Shown one piece after another: positions 44,601-54,350 of a stretch of 64,000 nt of DNA (position 1 is the stretch's first letter; each line of letters begins with the position of its first letter). The DNA lies in assembly GCA_948567375.1 (NCBI GenBank), contig OX419756.1:36682552-36746551 (forward strand). Reading direction: 5' to 3'. Made by a program: the position numbers and the translations under genes. The notes under the pieces were generated by a model. The model ran no database searches, was not told the origin of the DNA, and saw nothing but the letters and a program-made list of their open reading frames with translations. The stretch is from Lunularia cruciata. Its lineage: Eukaryota; Streptophyta; Marchantiopsida; Lunulariales; Lunulariaceae.

Positions 44601-46478
44601 ATGAGCATGACGGACCAACTGTGGTCTCTGTGATGGAAGTGGTACTACTCGCACTCTACCATCCTCCCATACACGCAAAAGGTATCTACCCTCCAATCTG
44701 AACCGTCTGGCTCGCTGAAGAATACGGTCTCTCTCCTTGGCCCCAACTGTGCCACCCACAACACCAGTGCGAAGATAGTCCATCACTAAGACATCATCAT
44801 GAATGTCTCGCTGAACTGTACCAATATCTTTACTCTCTGGATCTGTGACCACAATAACTCCTCTTGTATGCGCTAAGAGAGATACCACCAAAGTCTCTGC
44901 AAATATACACAAAAAGGCCGATGCATGCCAACCTGGCACCATCTCCTCATCTGTCTCACCATGCCAACATGCTCCGGTCTGATCCTGCTGGCTGGGACAT
45001 GGGTTTCTACTCAACCCATTTGCATCACGGTTCACCACTCCAGGTCTGTGAACAACCGTGAAATCATACTCCTGTAAAATCAGAGCCCATCGTGTAAGCT
45101 TCCCTGAAAGCTTGTCGGACTCCATCAACCACTTCAGCGGCTGATGATCAGTGATGAGAGTGAAGGGGTTACCAAATAGGTAACATCGGAAATGTGCTCC
45201 TGCCCAAACTGCTGCCAAGCACTCTCCCTCATATGAACTATACTTCGCCTCCACTGAATTGTTGGAGCGACTAGCATAGGGCACCACAAACTCCTTCTCC
45301 TCATCATCATGCTGGGTGAGCACCGCTCCAAGCCCCAACATACTCCAATCAGTGTGAACCTGAAATGGTCGTCCCCTGATCGGTCTCCTCAAAATAGGAG
45401 CAGATGTCAACCTCTCCTTGAGCTCTACAAAAGCTCTCTCCTGCTCATCTCCCCAACACCACTCTTGTGTAAGCTTGGTCAGCTTTGTCAAGGCCTTGGC
45501 AATGGCACTAAATCCTCTAACATAGCGGCGATAGAAGTTTGCCAACCCAAGGAATGCTCGCACTCTACTCACATCCGTAGGCCGAGGAATACGTGCAATA
45601 GCCTCCACCTTGGTCTGCTGGACACCAAGTCCTCCGGGGTAGATTGTGTGACCCAAATACTCAACCTGCTTGTGGAAGAACCTACACTTCCCAGGATGTA
45701 GTTTGAGTCCATGAGATCTCAACCTCTCAAACACCTCCAACAAATGTCGCTCATGCTCCTCCACAGTAGTGCTATACACCAAAATGTCATCAATATAGCA
45801 CCGAGCAAAATCCAGTCCAGCTAGGATCCTATCCATGACCCTCTGGAACTCAGCAGGAGCATTCTTCAACCCAAATGGTAAGAATCTCCATTGATATAAC
45901 ACATCCTTGCCGTGAGGATCAATAGCCCAAAATGTTGTCTTGGACTTATCTTCCTCCCTGATCGGCAACTGATGATATCCCGCTCGAAGATCCAAAGTAC
46001 TGAAGACCTTTGCATGCCCAATCGCATCAAAAATCTCCTCCGGTGTAGGCATGGCATACCGATCAGCCCTGGTCTGTCGGTTGATAGGACGGTAATCTCC
46101 ACACATCTGCCTATCTGTATAGTTGCCATGCATATCCTTCTTGGCTGGCATCACTGTCGCTGATGCATACTCTCCATGTGAAATCTCGACCAAACCAGCC
46201 TCAAAAAGGTCACTACTCCGGCTCTGAATCAATGTCCTCTCCATCTCACTATATCGATAAGGACGTCGGAAAATAGGTGTGTCGCTAGTCAGCTCAATCT
46301 GTATACCAGGTCCCTTCAGAGCACCCAAATCCTTCATACTGAAGGCAAAACAACTCGTGTGACTCCTCAAGAACCTCCAAACCCTCCGTCTTTCCTCTCC
46401 AATAAGCTTGGGTCCAAGATCTGGCTCCCAAGTATCCTCTGTAACTGTAGTAGGAGTGGAAGACGTACTGACTGGCTG
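44556..46478 (-). CDS. Reverse transcriptase-RNase H of M1 (long open frame)
   Basis: Continuously open for more than 605 codons (to the TAG at 44553). RT blocks: CGDYRPINRQTRADRYAMP, FSTLDLRAGYHQLPI, RFLPFGLKNAPAEFQRVMD and the active site CYIDDILVYS (YIDD). The thumb follows (FLGLANFYRRYVRGFSAIA). RNase H has HTDWSMLGLGAVLTQ with the first Asp, SSYEGECLAAVWA with the Glu, and LITDHQPLKWL with the next Asp. This part alone has no disabling mutation, unlike the rest of the frame. It is fused upstream to the methyltransferase with only a TAG (46479-46481) between, so the ancestral protein was probably one polyprotein. Confidence 0.9.
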
Positions 46479-48145
46479 CTATACTGGGCCCTTGGGAGCA
46501 ATGGTGTCATGCTCCCGACCACTAGAGGTCCCAACCTCTGTGTGAAAAACTCCTTCCACTCTGGCTGCATCCCATGTGGACCAAGGGTGTAATCCAAGTA
46601 GCCCACGCTCACCTGGATGGACTCCAAGTAGACCACTCTCCCTAGTAGCTACTGGATGTGTCCCAAGAATACCATGTCCACTCGGTCCATTGCCCCCAGC
46701 ATGTGCCTGAATCGTCTCAATAGGCACAGGGCTCACAAGCGTCCGAGTGGTGATGCCTATCAAGCGCATCCTACGTTGCTCTACCAAACCAAGGCTCACA
46801 ATCCAGGTCAAACAGTTCAGGTCCATAGCTTGACCTAACACCTGACGCCTGGATGCCTCTGACACTGCTGGAACAGCGGTAATACCGGTGTGAAAACCCA
46901 TCGCCCGCTCTCTCTCATCAGCATTGGGCTCCACCAACTGCTGTAACTGTGAGTCCCAAACAAGTTCAGGTCCTCCCTCTCAAAAAGCATGAGAGCCTGG
47001 GAAACTCATGAGTGTGGGAAATGCAGCTCTAGGCTGTCCAACTAGGTTCACCACTGCCATAGATGACCTATCAACCACTACCACTGTCTGAGACTGACGT
47101 TCAGCATCCAAGATATCATCAACAAGAATGTGGTCTAGTCGCTGAATCCCATCATAACTACGCTGTAGAACCTCTCTGGGTAAGAGGTTCGTCCACCAAA
47201 GACAAAGACGATGAGCCCGTGATCCCACTCTGGCTGCATCTAACAATACAGCAGGTCCCATCCATGAATGGACCTGATGTGTACTCGCCACCACTCTAGT
47301 GCGAGAATCACCCATCAATGGAATGTTCTCCAAAAGGTAAGCTAGAGAAACAGACTGATGAACCTGGAGATGTCGTAATATCCGTAACATCTCCCAAAAC
47401 ACACCAGAACGAGGATCCTGAAGACCCAAACCACGGCCCGCACGTGTATGTCCCTGACATGGCCATCTAGAAATCACCAAGTGAACAGGCCCATGTCTCT
47501 CTAGGTCATGCGCCCCCAGTAAGGAAATGTCTCCTGGTAAGGCCTTCTGGTAACCTCTGACTGCTGACATCGGTAATAACTCCGGATACCGATAGGCCAA
47601 GTGTGCCACATGATGTAGAGAGACTCGCCTAGCAGTCTCATCTCTCTCTACATACAAGTACCTCTATACTCGGATACCCGCCTGTAACACCGCAGCTAGT
47701 CCGGTGCTGATCCCACCAAACAACTCCAATAGGCATATCCCCTCTACTGGATACTGCCAAGCAATGAGTGTGGTATCCAGAGGTGTCAAAGCAATTGCCT
47801 CTAGAGGCTCATCCTCACACTCATCCCCTGATGGTACGAAGGCTCCACTCCAAGCCTGTTGCACCAACTGATCTGCATGCTGCTGCAATGCCTCCTCTAA
47901 ACTCCACAATGGAACATCCAAGGTGGATGGAACAATCCCACTCGTACTCCATAGCCGAGTGATCTCCTCTGGTACTGGAGTATCCTATGCATGGGCGTTC
48001 CCCTCCAACAAGTCACCAGGCCAAGTGACTGCACCGCTGAAAGCCAAAACTGATGCTACTATGGTCCTGGACTGTAGTGAGCCAAGACTGCCACTACTGA
48101 AACGTACTGGTAGACGACATACCGTCCCTCACCAGACTGCCAACC
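46479..48145 (-). pseudogene. C5-cytosine DNA methyltransferase domain of M1 (Dnmt3/DRM-like), N-terminal part of pol
   Basis: Single frame from about 48145 to 46479 with stops TAG near 47978, TAG 47664-47666 and TGA 46980-46982. Motif I, the S-adenosylmethionine loop, is LELFGGISTGLAAV (about 47735-47690). Motif II region: YVERDETARR. Motif IV is SRWPCQGHTRAGRG-x-GLQDPRS with the catalytic Cys in PCQ (47462-47454). Motif VI: LLENIP (47333-47319). Motif VIII-like: HRLCLWWTNLLP. Motifs IX-X: ERERAMGFHTGIT, then SRRQVLGQAM (46913-46803). The order I to X is canonical (Dnmt3 type, not the permuted DRM order), and ENIP with HR-x5-TNLP resembles Dnmt3. The enzyme would transfer a methyl group to cytosine C5. 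Two of the three stops are one C-to-T change away from CAG or CGA. It lies between protease and RT, a place where plant retroelements normally carry no enzyme. Confidence 0.88.
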
Positions 48146-50740
48146 AGGTCTATAAGAGGCTGTCTCCTCCCAATAGTCAATACTGAAACCCATGGGGTAT
48201 AACACTGCTCCCCCAACTAGCACATCATATGACTCAGCTATCGTCACAATAGCCTGAGCTCTCACTACCGAGCTATCAGTCGGATTACCAGGCTGAACCT
48301 GGACAACAAGCTCCCCACGTGTGATGTACTATGTCGAACCACCACCTAGAGATGTCTGGATCTGAAATGGACACCTCTCCACATCGGTCTTCCGTAACTC
48401 CAGACCAACAACTGTAGCCTTCCCCAACATAAGGGGCTGCGCACCAGAGTCTAACAAGACTCTCTGTGGTGTATAGACCTTCCCTGAAGGTCCCACTAAA
48501 TGAAAGATCCCCCTCTGGTTATCCAATAGGACAACACCAGGTGTAAACCGCACTCTCTCAAAGGCCGGTCTAGCTGGCAACTCCTCCAGTCTAGCCGCTG
48601 TTGCCTGCCACAACCCACTGGTCGCTGAACAGATCCCATGCTCCTCAACCAAGTCAGCTCCACTACCAACCACCTCTGCTCTAGTAGTAGGAACTGCACC
48701 ATCCCTACTCTCACACAACGTGGCAGCCAACCGGAACACTGGGGCTGGGTCAACTCCCAATGTAAACATGTCACTGGCTGAAAATAAAGGATGCCGCATA
48801 ATCAGCTGAGCCGCCCCCAACATCATGCTAGACTCAGTCTGTGTAGTAGCAGGTGGCTGACTAGCAGGTACTCCATCAGGTACTCCATCACCACCTACCA
48901 CACCTGCACTGGGACGTCTAGGAACCATGGATGTCGTCTGCAATGCCTCAGATAGCGTGAAAGACTGGGGAAGTCTGACCTGTCTCCCAACCTCTCCTCT
49001 TTGTGGGTCCAACTCCACTGATGCTCCTCTAGGCTCTGGAGCACGTACTGCACTCCTAGTCACTGCTGCAGATGCATCCACCTGTGCTGCTCCGCACATG
49101 AAGTCCAAAGCATCTCTATCACCAGCATATGAGGTGGAAGCCTCAGCACCCGAATCTGATCTCCTCTAAGCAATAGCCATACTAGCCAATCTCTGCTCCA
49201 ACTGCTCAATCCGAGTAGCCATAACTGTGTCAGAAGTAAGGGCAGGTACCGCACCCCTACTAGGTGTAGATCCTCTACCACCACCTCTACCACCTCGTCC
49301 TCCATGAATTGGAGCTCCTCTACTACCTGCCATAGCAGCCCTACCACTCCGTAACTCCGGGTGTAGGTCAAAACACCGGTCACTAGTGTGACCAAATCTG
49401 TGGCAATGCTCACATTGCCTCTATGCTGGCTGTGATGCACCAGAGGTATCAGGTCCGCTGCCCTGAGTACACTCTCTCCTATGGTGAGGTCCACCACAAG
49501 TCCAACAAGCAACACCACCACTCACTGGCTGCTGCTGACCCGAAAATGAGGGTAAGGGTCTAACTCCGCTAGGCCCTCCACTCGCTCCATAGGATCTGGG
49601 CTGTCCACCCTGTCCTCGAAAACCAACTGGGCGTGGTGCACTCTGCTGCACTCTAGAAGAAGTCACAACCGTGGATGAGGTCTCTCTACCAAATCAAGCT
49701 GTCACCACTCTCTCCTCCACCATGTTGAGCTCAATACGCTCAGCCAAACCAAAGACTACTGCCAAAGTGGGCGAAGTAGCGTGCAACAACGTAGCATCAC
49801 GAACTCTACGTCGCAACTCCCTGTCCAGTATCCCATACCAAAACTGGACTGCCTGGGCCTCAATAACTCCTTGAGTGAAACTGATCAGCCGCCTCATGCG
49901 AGTGTATGCCTCGCGTAGGCTCTCTCCAGCCTTCCGTTGGAACTCCTGCAAGCTCCTCAGCTTGTCAGTCCGCACTCCCTGGTAGTTTTGCCTCAAACAT
50001 AGGAAGAACTCAACTATGGGGTTAAACCCCGGTACCACACCACCTCCTGCAGCGGTACCTCCACTCATAGTAGCACTATCTCCAGCTAGTGCACCTCCAC
50101 TAGCTCCACCCACACTACTTGAGCTAGAACTCGCAGGTATAGCCGATCTACTCCTGGCCACCGAGCCTGAAGTGATGGAGACATAGTGTGGAGACCAATA
50201 CTGTCTCCATAACTCAATCTCCTCCAAATGAGCTCTCCTGAACTCATGGTAGTCGTCCATCGGTGGACCCTCCAAGTGCTGAAACAACCCCTTCCATGCC
50301 ATGAAGGGTGTGAACAAAGTCGGGTTCCGCATCTGCTACAGATCACACCAACTATCGAACTCCTGGATGAAGTCATCCAACTCAATGGTACCCACTGTAC
50401 CAGAGTAACGCCTAGGGCCTTTGGAGGCCCCATAAATCTCGTCCATGTCCCACAACAACGGTGCGGACACACCAAGTGCACTCTCAACTGAATCAGCTCC
50501 TGTGTCGAGCTCCAACTCAGAGTCAATCTCCTCCCTCACTGGGACCTGAGATACAGGCTGATACCGAGCACCACTCCGAGTAAACCCACTGCGTACTGCA
50601 GAGCTAACTCCTCTGGAATCTCCAAAGAACTCCGTCGTGACAAAGTAACCACACCAACAAACCCAAACCACCAATTGCAACAGCAAGTCGCAACCGCAAG
50701 TGCCCCACCAAGTGCCAACACCACCGCGTGCCAACACCAA
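48059..50740 (-). pseudogene. Gag-protease frame of M1
   Basis: One frame with stops at 50336, 49694, about 49421, about 49167 and 48329. Gag: acidic N-terminal part, the AWKGLFQHLEG region, a Ser/Gly-rich linker, and the capsid-like helix region (EFFLCLRQNYQGVRTDKLRS, then FWYGILDRELRRRV). Two knuckles follow: CWTCGGPHHRREC (about 49510-49472) and CEHCHRFGHTSDRC (about 49418-49377), both C-x2-C-x4-H-x4-C. Next come a short coiled coil (ATRIEQLEQRLASMA) and a long Pro/Ser/Ala-rich spacer. Last is a retropepsin-like protease: VLLDSGAQPLML with the D-S-G-A active site (about 48450-48420) and YDVLVGGAVLYPMGFSIDYW near its end (about 48220-48160). The pol frame overlaps the end of this one by about 85 bases, in -1 register. 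Confidence 0.85.
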
Positions 50741-51050
50741 CTAAACACCACCCACTAATGTAACTCTAACCGAGATAACTATACTAAAGGAAGGGCAACC
50801 TGTAACCTGCCATCATAACACGCACTCTCACGGTCTGCAGGTCATCACTTCCTGCCTCATCGGAGAGAAACAAAGGTAGTCTGACTGGTCATCACTCCAG
50901 CCTCACCACCGAGAGCACACCAGAGCACCAACGCTCAAAAGTCAAGGCACCTCACACAAACGTGGTGCACAAACAGGAAGCAAAGAATGGAGGGGATCCA
51001 ATCACAAGAAATCTAAACAAAAACCCTCCATCTCATAACACAACACGGGA

Positions 51051-51065
51051 CTGACTCTGCCACCA
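51051..51065 (-). other. Primer binding site of M1
   Basis: Minus strand TGGTGGCAGAGTCAG, two bases after the LTR end GCCA; identical to the M2 site. It is a variant of the initiator-Met site. Confidence 0.65.
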
Positions 51066-51067
51066 TT

Positions 51068-52455
51068 TGGCATTTGACATAAGAGTAGTTCGTATCTAAG
51101 TCCTAAGCTACCAGGATCACCAAGAATGGGATCAAACTGCCTCTCCTAGCCAAAGCTACACGTGTATAGATAACAGTGGCACAGTCACTATGACAACAAG
51201 TGAGGGTGGACCAATTGGCTAGGGCACCAGTCTAGGAACAAGAGATCTAGGGGTCAAACCCTGTTGCGCACAATCTAGCAAGAAAGGCAGATTTTGTCAA
51301 CCAATGACCAAGATCTACACTAAACTAGCTAGCCTCACGCCAGCAAGTTGGCTTGCTGGCCCTTCTAGGCCTTCGTAGCCTCTCATAGCCCACAGCCCTA
51401 TGCCTCGAAGCCTCAAAACGCTGAAATTCAGCCAAATGAGGCCTTTCTTGTTGCCACTTCGAACCTCCTCCAAAATTGGCGAAACTTCTCCAAACCTGCG
51501 AAACTCCTCCAAACTAGCAAAATTTCTCCAAATCTGGCCAAACAGCGAAACTCCTCCAATTCTGGCCCAAAAATCTGACATAAAATCTGACGTAAAATTT
51601 GACATAAACCCTAAAGATGGATGTCCGCCAAATCCCCCGCTAACTTTCCACTCGAGCCAAATTGACAAAACGGGTTTTTCCAAATTACAATTTCATGAGA
51701 AGAGCTTTCCAACTCCACCTTCAATTTCACTTTCTGAGCCCAACTCGCAGCAAATTGGTCTTGCCTTCACCTCCTGAGCTCAAAATCACAACACTGCTCG
51801 AAAATTGCTCCTTCTTTGCTCGAAATTTGGCCAGCGCTTCCGCACACCGTCCGCCTAACTGCCAAATTTGCATCAACTACACGAGCTTCTGCACACTAGG
51901 GAAACACAAAACCTGAATCGAGCTACCACGATCCACCGAGCTTGGAGATACCACCAACACTCAACGTTCCTGCACCCGATTTCCCCCTGACTTCACTTCT
52001 CTGATGTAATCAGATTGCTTAACACTCTCAACTCAACTCAACTCAGATCAGTACTTGATCTGTCACTCTATAAAATGCCAAAAACTGGGCACTGATTACA
52101 GTCAAGCCACACCCACTCAAGCATAGAGAATCCAGGTGACGCTCGCCGGCCTCTGTCCACCATAGCCAGGAACTCGAAGGCTCAACATCAGAGAAATGAG
52201 CTCTCTGGAGCTCACTTTGAAACTATACCCCCTGGACTCGAGCTAGCCCTGAAACCCTAACGGTCCCGCTGACGGCACACTCGACGGTGCAAATGGTGCA
52301 AAGTGACGGTGGGCCCCACCGTGAAGTCAGTACCCCGAACACAAAATCTAACCGTCGGAAAGTAGTCCCTGAGAAACTGCTAGAATAACTCTAACTACCA
52401 TCACTGGAACTCCAGTGTTCGAGCATCTAGATGCGGAACTACAAATGGCGTGACA
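51068..52455 (-). repeat. 5' LTR-like region of M1 (X1 plus extra segment)
   Basis: On the minus strand it starts TGTCACGCC (52455). The first 448 bp equal X2. From about 52007 to 51418 comes a segment absent from M2 that contains short imperfect repeats of GCGAAACTCCTCCAA (plus-strand reading, about 51478-51570). The final 350 bp (to 51068) match the M2 LTR end. No Y repeat is present here, although Y follows X at the 3' end. Confidence 0.7.
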
Positions 52456-54333
52456 GGGAAGAGAGGAAATCCGGCTTGCCGGATAGAGTCGGATTGGAGA
52501 TTAGTACTCGGAAGAGAGGCAGGCACGAAGAAGGGTGCCACATTCTTGGGGAAGGGAGAGGTAGCCGAAGAAACTCAAGAAGTGAGGGATGCATTCTCTT
52601 CAAAGCGGATGAAGAACGGATACAAGGTTGAGAGTTACAAGGATCCAGTGAAGAGATCGATCGTGAGTGCTCTCATGGCCATCTTGAAGCCAGAGAGAAC
52701 GACGTATGTGATGAAACACCAAGCAGTGTTCTTTCACAAACTTTTTGCAGGAGAACCAATAAATTGGGCAAGGTGCTTCCATGGGAGGATGCGACAAATG
52801 GTGTGGAATCTACGGGATAAGTTGCCTCCACATTACATTGTGCCATTTGCAGCACACTTTTACCTCGGGTTAAATTTGCTCAACTCGGCGGGGCAAACTC
52901 AAATGGTGTCGCATTTCCATCCCGACTTGAGAAGAGAAGTCGATATAGAGGAGCAACAGTATATTCTTCAAATCTGAAACACAGACGAGTACTACAAGAA
53001 GACGGGGAAGAACGTGGAGATAGAAGCGAGTACTCCAAAATCAAAGTAGACAAAGTAGGAGTGCAGATGACTTCGGAGTTAGCAATAGAGATATTAGAGA
53101 AGAGTGGGTCAAGAGATAAGGAGTTAGATAGATTACCCACTTGTGCAATTTCAGATCAAGAAAGAGAATTGCTGGATCTGGTAGAAGAATTAGAAGTTGT
53201 GAAACCCGAGGACAGAGTAGTAAGAAGTAAATTTACTTTGGGTTCAAGTTTGAAAGCCGATGACGAAGTAGACATCGAATCGGACTAGTAACAATTTTGA
53301 GATTTGAAGGGGCAGATATGAAGAGGTGCATTGTCATTTTGGATCTACAGATTAGAAGAGTTGTTGTAGAACGGTATAGTTGTTAGAACTGTCAATTTGT
53401 TCACTACTTAAGAGTGGCATTCATAGAGAATTGTTGTTCAGTGCTCATTATTTCTGAGAATAGATAAAGCAAAGTGTTGTGAAGTAGTGCTCGTTGCTTA
53501 AGCTTGATTCCGAGTATCAACTTTGTGTTTGTGTTTGTGAGTGTGTGGAGAAATTTGAAGTGCAAGTCAGAGTGCTTTGTTGGATGTTGGATTCCACAAC
53601 CTTGATCTTCATACTGTGTGTTTGATCTTGAGTGAAGTGCAATTGAAGCAATGCCTTGACAGATCTGAGAAGAATTGTAGTGTTGGTAATATTCTACATT
53701 TGTGAGTGCAGTGCAAAGTTGATGTGAAACAATTTTGAATGAGGAAGTTGTGCCTTCAGTGGAGTGGTGGAACACAATTTTGGGGCGAAGTCGTTTTGCA
53801 GTGAAGTGCAATTTTTGGGGGAGCCTGAATCATCAAAATCAAGATTGTTTGGAAAGAATTGATGGAGTTGTGATTAAGGAGTGTTAATTTGTGACAAGAC
53901 TGCAAATCAGTGCTTGTTACTCTCTTCTAGGTGTGGTTTCTACCTGAGAGACTAAAGATGAACTCAAGAAGAACAGAAATTGTTACTTTGCTTTGTTTTT
54001 GGACATTTTTGACTTGTATCTTTGCGGGAACAAACTTTACTTACCCGATTACAACAAAAGTGATATTTGCCGAGTTGTCACAAATTAGTAACTTTGGTGC
54101 ATAACTATTTCATAAGTATATAAACAAGGGGTGAGGAAGTACTCATCATCCTTTCATTTGCAACTATCTCTCTCTCTCATTGAGTTCTCTAATGAGCAAT
54201 GTCTTGAGTATTGAAGTATTAGCCTTGGAGGAGTATGATGGAGTTGGGGTTCTTTGCTTTCTTAGTCCATGGTGGCTACCATAATAGCCATCAGAGATTC
54301 ATTCTGAATGAGAGATAGGCCGGCTCACATTTT

Positions 54334-54350
54334 TGGTTTCATTGCCAAGA
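54334..54350 (+). other. Primer binding site of T-c (Asp-like, decayed)
   Basis: TGGTTTCATTGCCAAG, four bases after the LTR. It resembles the plant Athila/Tat site TGGCGCCGTTGCCGGG, with most of the differences being C-to-T or G-to-A, as expected from decay of methylated CpG and CpNpG sites. Confidence 0.5.

Larger units (their letters stand above)
42534..52455 (-). mobile_element. M1: methyltransferase-bearing Ty3/gypsy-like element, near full length
   Basis: A 9.9-kb minus-strand element in the W 3' region, flanked by AGGGA (42529-42533 and 52455-52459, or GGGA if the terminal A belongs to the element). The frame of the interrupted W ORF is restored exactly when one copy is removed. Order on the minus strand: X1/5' LTR (52455-51068), primer site (51065-51051), gag-protease frame (50740-48059), methyltransferase-RT-RNase H-integrase-PHD frame (about 48145-43365), polypurine tract (43206-43198), and terminal repeats Y1 (43195-43091), X2 (43088-42641) and Y2 (42638-42534). 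X1/X2 and Y1/Y2 are nearly identical, so insertion was fairly recent; even so, about ten stop codons are present. Confidence 0.9.
42371..52977 (+). pseudogene. Extra ORF in the distal W region, interrupted by M1
   Basis: The open frame starts at ATG 42371 and runs 54 codons to the M1 insertion at 42533. After M1 and its 4-5-bp duplication the frame resumes at 52460 in exact register and runs to TGA 52975-52977. It therefore encoded about 226 residues before the insertion. The right part contains KRSIVSALMAILKPERTTYV, WARCFHGRMRQMVWNLRDKL and AAHFYLGLNLLNSAGQTQMV. I do not recognise the domain. Extra ORFs near the 3' end occur in some large plant Ty3/gypsy elements, but I see no similarity I could name. 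A second frame (53061-53288, acidic: DLVEELEVVKPEDR) may be its frameshifted tail. Confidence 0.55.
37930..54082 (+). mobile_element. W-family Ty3/gypsy element, nested in the T LTR, itself interrupted by M1
   Basis: Ends TGTGGTACCC (37930) and TTGTCACA (54082), flanked by the 5-bp duplication AATTA (37925-37929, 54083-54087). Order: truncated 5' LTR (37930-38146), pol from the protease onward (38150-41775), polypurine tract (41774-41786), and a long 3' LTR beginning at 41787 which is split by M1 at 42533/52456. The gag, primer site and most of the 5' LTR are deleted. Confidence 0.9.
41787..54082 (+). repeat. 3' LTR of W (long), split by M1
   Basis: Parts 41787-42533 and 52456-54082 add up to about 2.37 kb, long for an LTR. 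Only the first 217 bp can be checked against the 5' copy, because that copy is truncated. It carries an open frame across the M1 insertion point (listed separately). If part of this region is really a 3' untranslated or coding segment before a shorter LTR, the assignment would change. Confidence 0.6.
37486..54329 (+). repeat. 5' LTR of T-c, interrupted by W
   Basis: Left part 37486-37929 and right part 54083-54329 join at AATTA to give a continuous LTR of about 690 bp that aligns with 740-1427. It has a TATATAAA box near 54117 and the end CCGGCTCACA. AATTA occurs once in the other T LTRs at this point and twice here, so it is the target duplication of W. Confidence 0.9.

Noticed and set aside
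48059-48145. Programmed -1 slippery site
   Set aside because: No X-XXY-YYZ heptamer is evident in the overlap. The frame relation is reported without claiming a mechanism.
51400-51777. 125-codon plus-strand ORF in the M1 5' LTR
   Set aside because: It lies in the LTR-specific segment with short repeats, has no known motif and is absent from M2.
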